From: Halobellus captivus | GTDB lineage: Archaea > Halobacteriota > Halobacteria > Halobacteriales > Haloferacaceae | Reading direction: 5' to 3' | Length of the DNA: 64,000 nt | Assembly (NCBI RefSeq): GCF_003697845.1 | Contig: NZ_RDQE01000002.1 | Location: 62,001-126,000, forward strand | Shown here: positions 63,620 through 64,000 of the stretch, piece after piece | How positions within the stretch are numbered: position 1 is the first letter of the stretch | Layout: every line of letters starts with the position of its first letter | Made by a program: the position numbers and the translations under genes | Notes under the pieces: generated by a model | Told to the model about the DNA's origin: nothing | The model's input: only the letters and a program-made list of their open reading frames with translations | The model's database searches: none

Positions 63620-64000
63620 ATGGAGATCGAGTTCCTCGGCGGGGCCCGCGAAGTCGGCCGGAGCGCGGTCCTCGTCGACGGCTCGCTGCTTCTCGACTAC
63701 GGCATCCTGACCGCCGATCCGCCGCAGTACCCGATCCGTGACCCCGAACCCGACGCGGTCGTGGTCTCGCACGGCCACCTCGACCACGTCGGCGCGGTGC
63801 CGGCGCTGTTGAAAGGTGACCGACGGCCGGCGATCCACTGGACGCCGCCGACCGCGGACCTCGCGCGCGTCCTCGCACGCGATACGCTGAAGCTCCACGG
63901 GAACGGCCCGCTCTGCCCCTTCGGCGAGGAACACGTCGCCCGGATCGGCGAGGTGGAGGAGCGGCACGGCTACGGCGAACCCTTCCCCGTCGCCGGCGGG
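63620..64000 (+). CDS. MBL-fold metallo-hydrolase (3' end outside window)
   Basis: 127 codons visible: MEIEFLGGAREVGRSAVLVDG, then VVVSHGHLDHVGAVPALL (H51, H53, D55, H56), the zinc-binding HxHxDH motif. Such a start, with GGAREVGRS, is typical of archaeal beta-CASP RNases/RNA exonucleases. The C-terminal part is missing so the beta-CASP identity is likely but unproven. Confidence 0.8.
   Translation, partial: MEIEFLGGAREVGRSAVLVDGSLLLDYGILTADPPQYPIRDPEPDAVVVSHGHLDHVGAVPALLKGDRRPAIHWTPPTADLARVLARDTLKLHGNGPLCPFGEEHVARIGEVEERHGYGEPFPVAGG

Overview
This window comes from the main chromosome of an extremely halophilic archaeon of class Halobacteria, most like Halorubrum or a close relative. The evidence is a very high GC content (about 68-70% by eye outside one island), strongly acidic proteins, TATA-like boxes centred about 26-28 nt upstream of start codons (leaderless transcripts), archaeal replication genes (primase small subunit followed by GINS), twin-arginine lipoproteins, haloarchaeal PAS histidine kinases and BtpA-family proteins. 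No tRNA, rRNA, CRISPR array or insertion sequence was recognised. The genes at both ends of the window are cut by its edges.

Region by region: 0-2 kb holds a dgcN-dgcA-like pair for D-glutamate metabolism. 2-7.5 kb has a thiolase, phosphoglycerate mutase, an ArsR-type regulator, a DMT exporter and deoC. 7.5-16.8 kb has an APC permease with Usp domains, BolA, a MoaB/MogA protein with a long His/Asp repeat, small conserved proteins, a multi-PAS histidine kinase and an FAD oxidoreductase. 16.8-27 kb has an FAD amine-oxidase-like enzyme, a GNAT acetyltransferase, a methyltransferase, an AAA ATPase, Idi1, a DUF2064-like protein, two coupled moeA genes (one with a periplasmic-binding-like tail) and a PHP phosphoesterase. 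27-34.5 kb is a run of small acidic or membrane proteins plus a deaminase/PfkB/BtpA cluster, a pterin carbinolamine dehydratase and a DUF4382 lipoprotein. 34.5-41.3 kb has an FAD-linked 2-hydroxyacid oxidase, an aminotransferase and a complete PotDABC-type polyamine ABC transporter operon.

The standout region is 42.9-57.1 kb, a defence island of visibly lower GC. It opens with an McrB/McrC-like pair. Convergent to it is an operon encoding a DUF1156-type zinc-ribbon DNA methyltransferase, a Doc-family toxin, two micro-ORFs (45 and 34 aa) and a 127-aa unknown. Upstream of the methyltransferase lies an AT-rich gene for a multi-pass membrane protein and then a 1071-aa DUF499-type ATPase. Divergent from the ATPase is an Snf2/RapA-type helicase translationally coupled to a 385-aa coiled-coil and zinc-finger protein. 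Helicase plus methylase plus ATPase matches the layout of Hma-type (helicase-methylase-ATPase) predicted antiviral systems. The membrane protein, Doc cassette and McrBC look like embedded or adjacent accessory effectors. The methyltransferase gene is itself mosaic, with a low-GC core spanning its zinc ribbons and its DPPY catalytic motif.

From 57.1 kb the high-GC core resumes: mutY, a class III aminotransferase with a four-cysteine insert, a PadR regulator with a palindromic operator, priS-GINS, a DUF998-like membrane protein and the start of an MBL-fold hydrolase.
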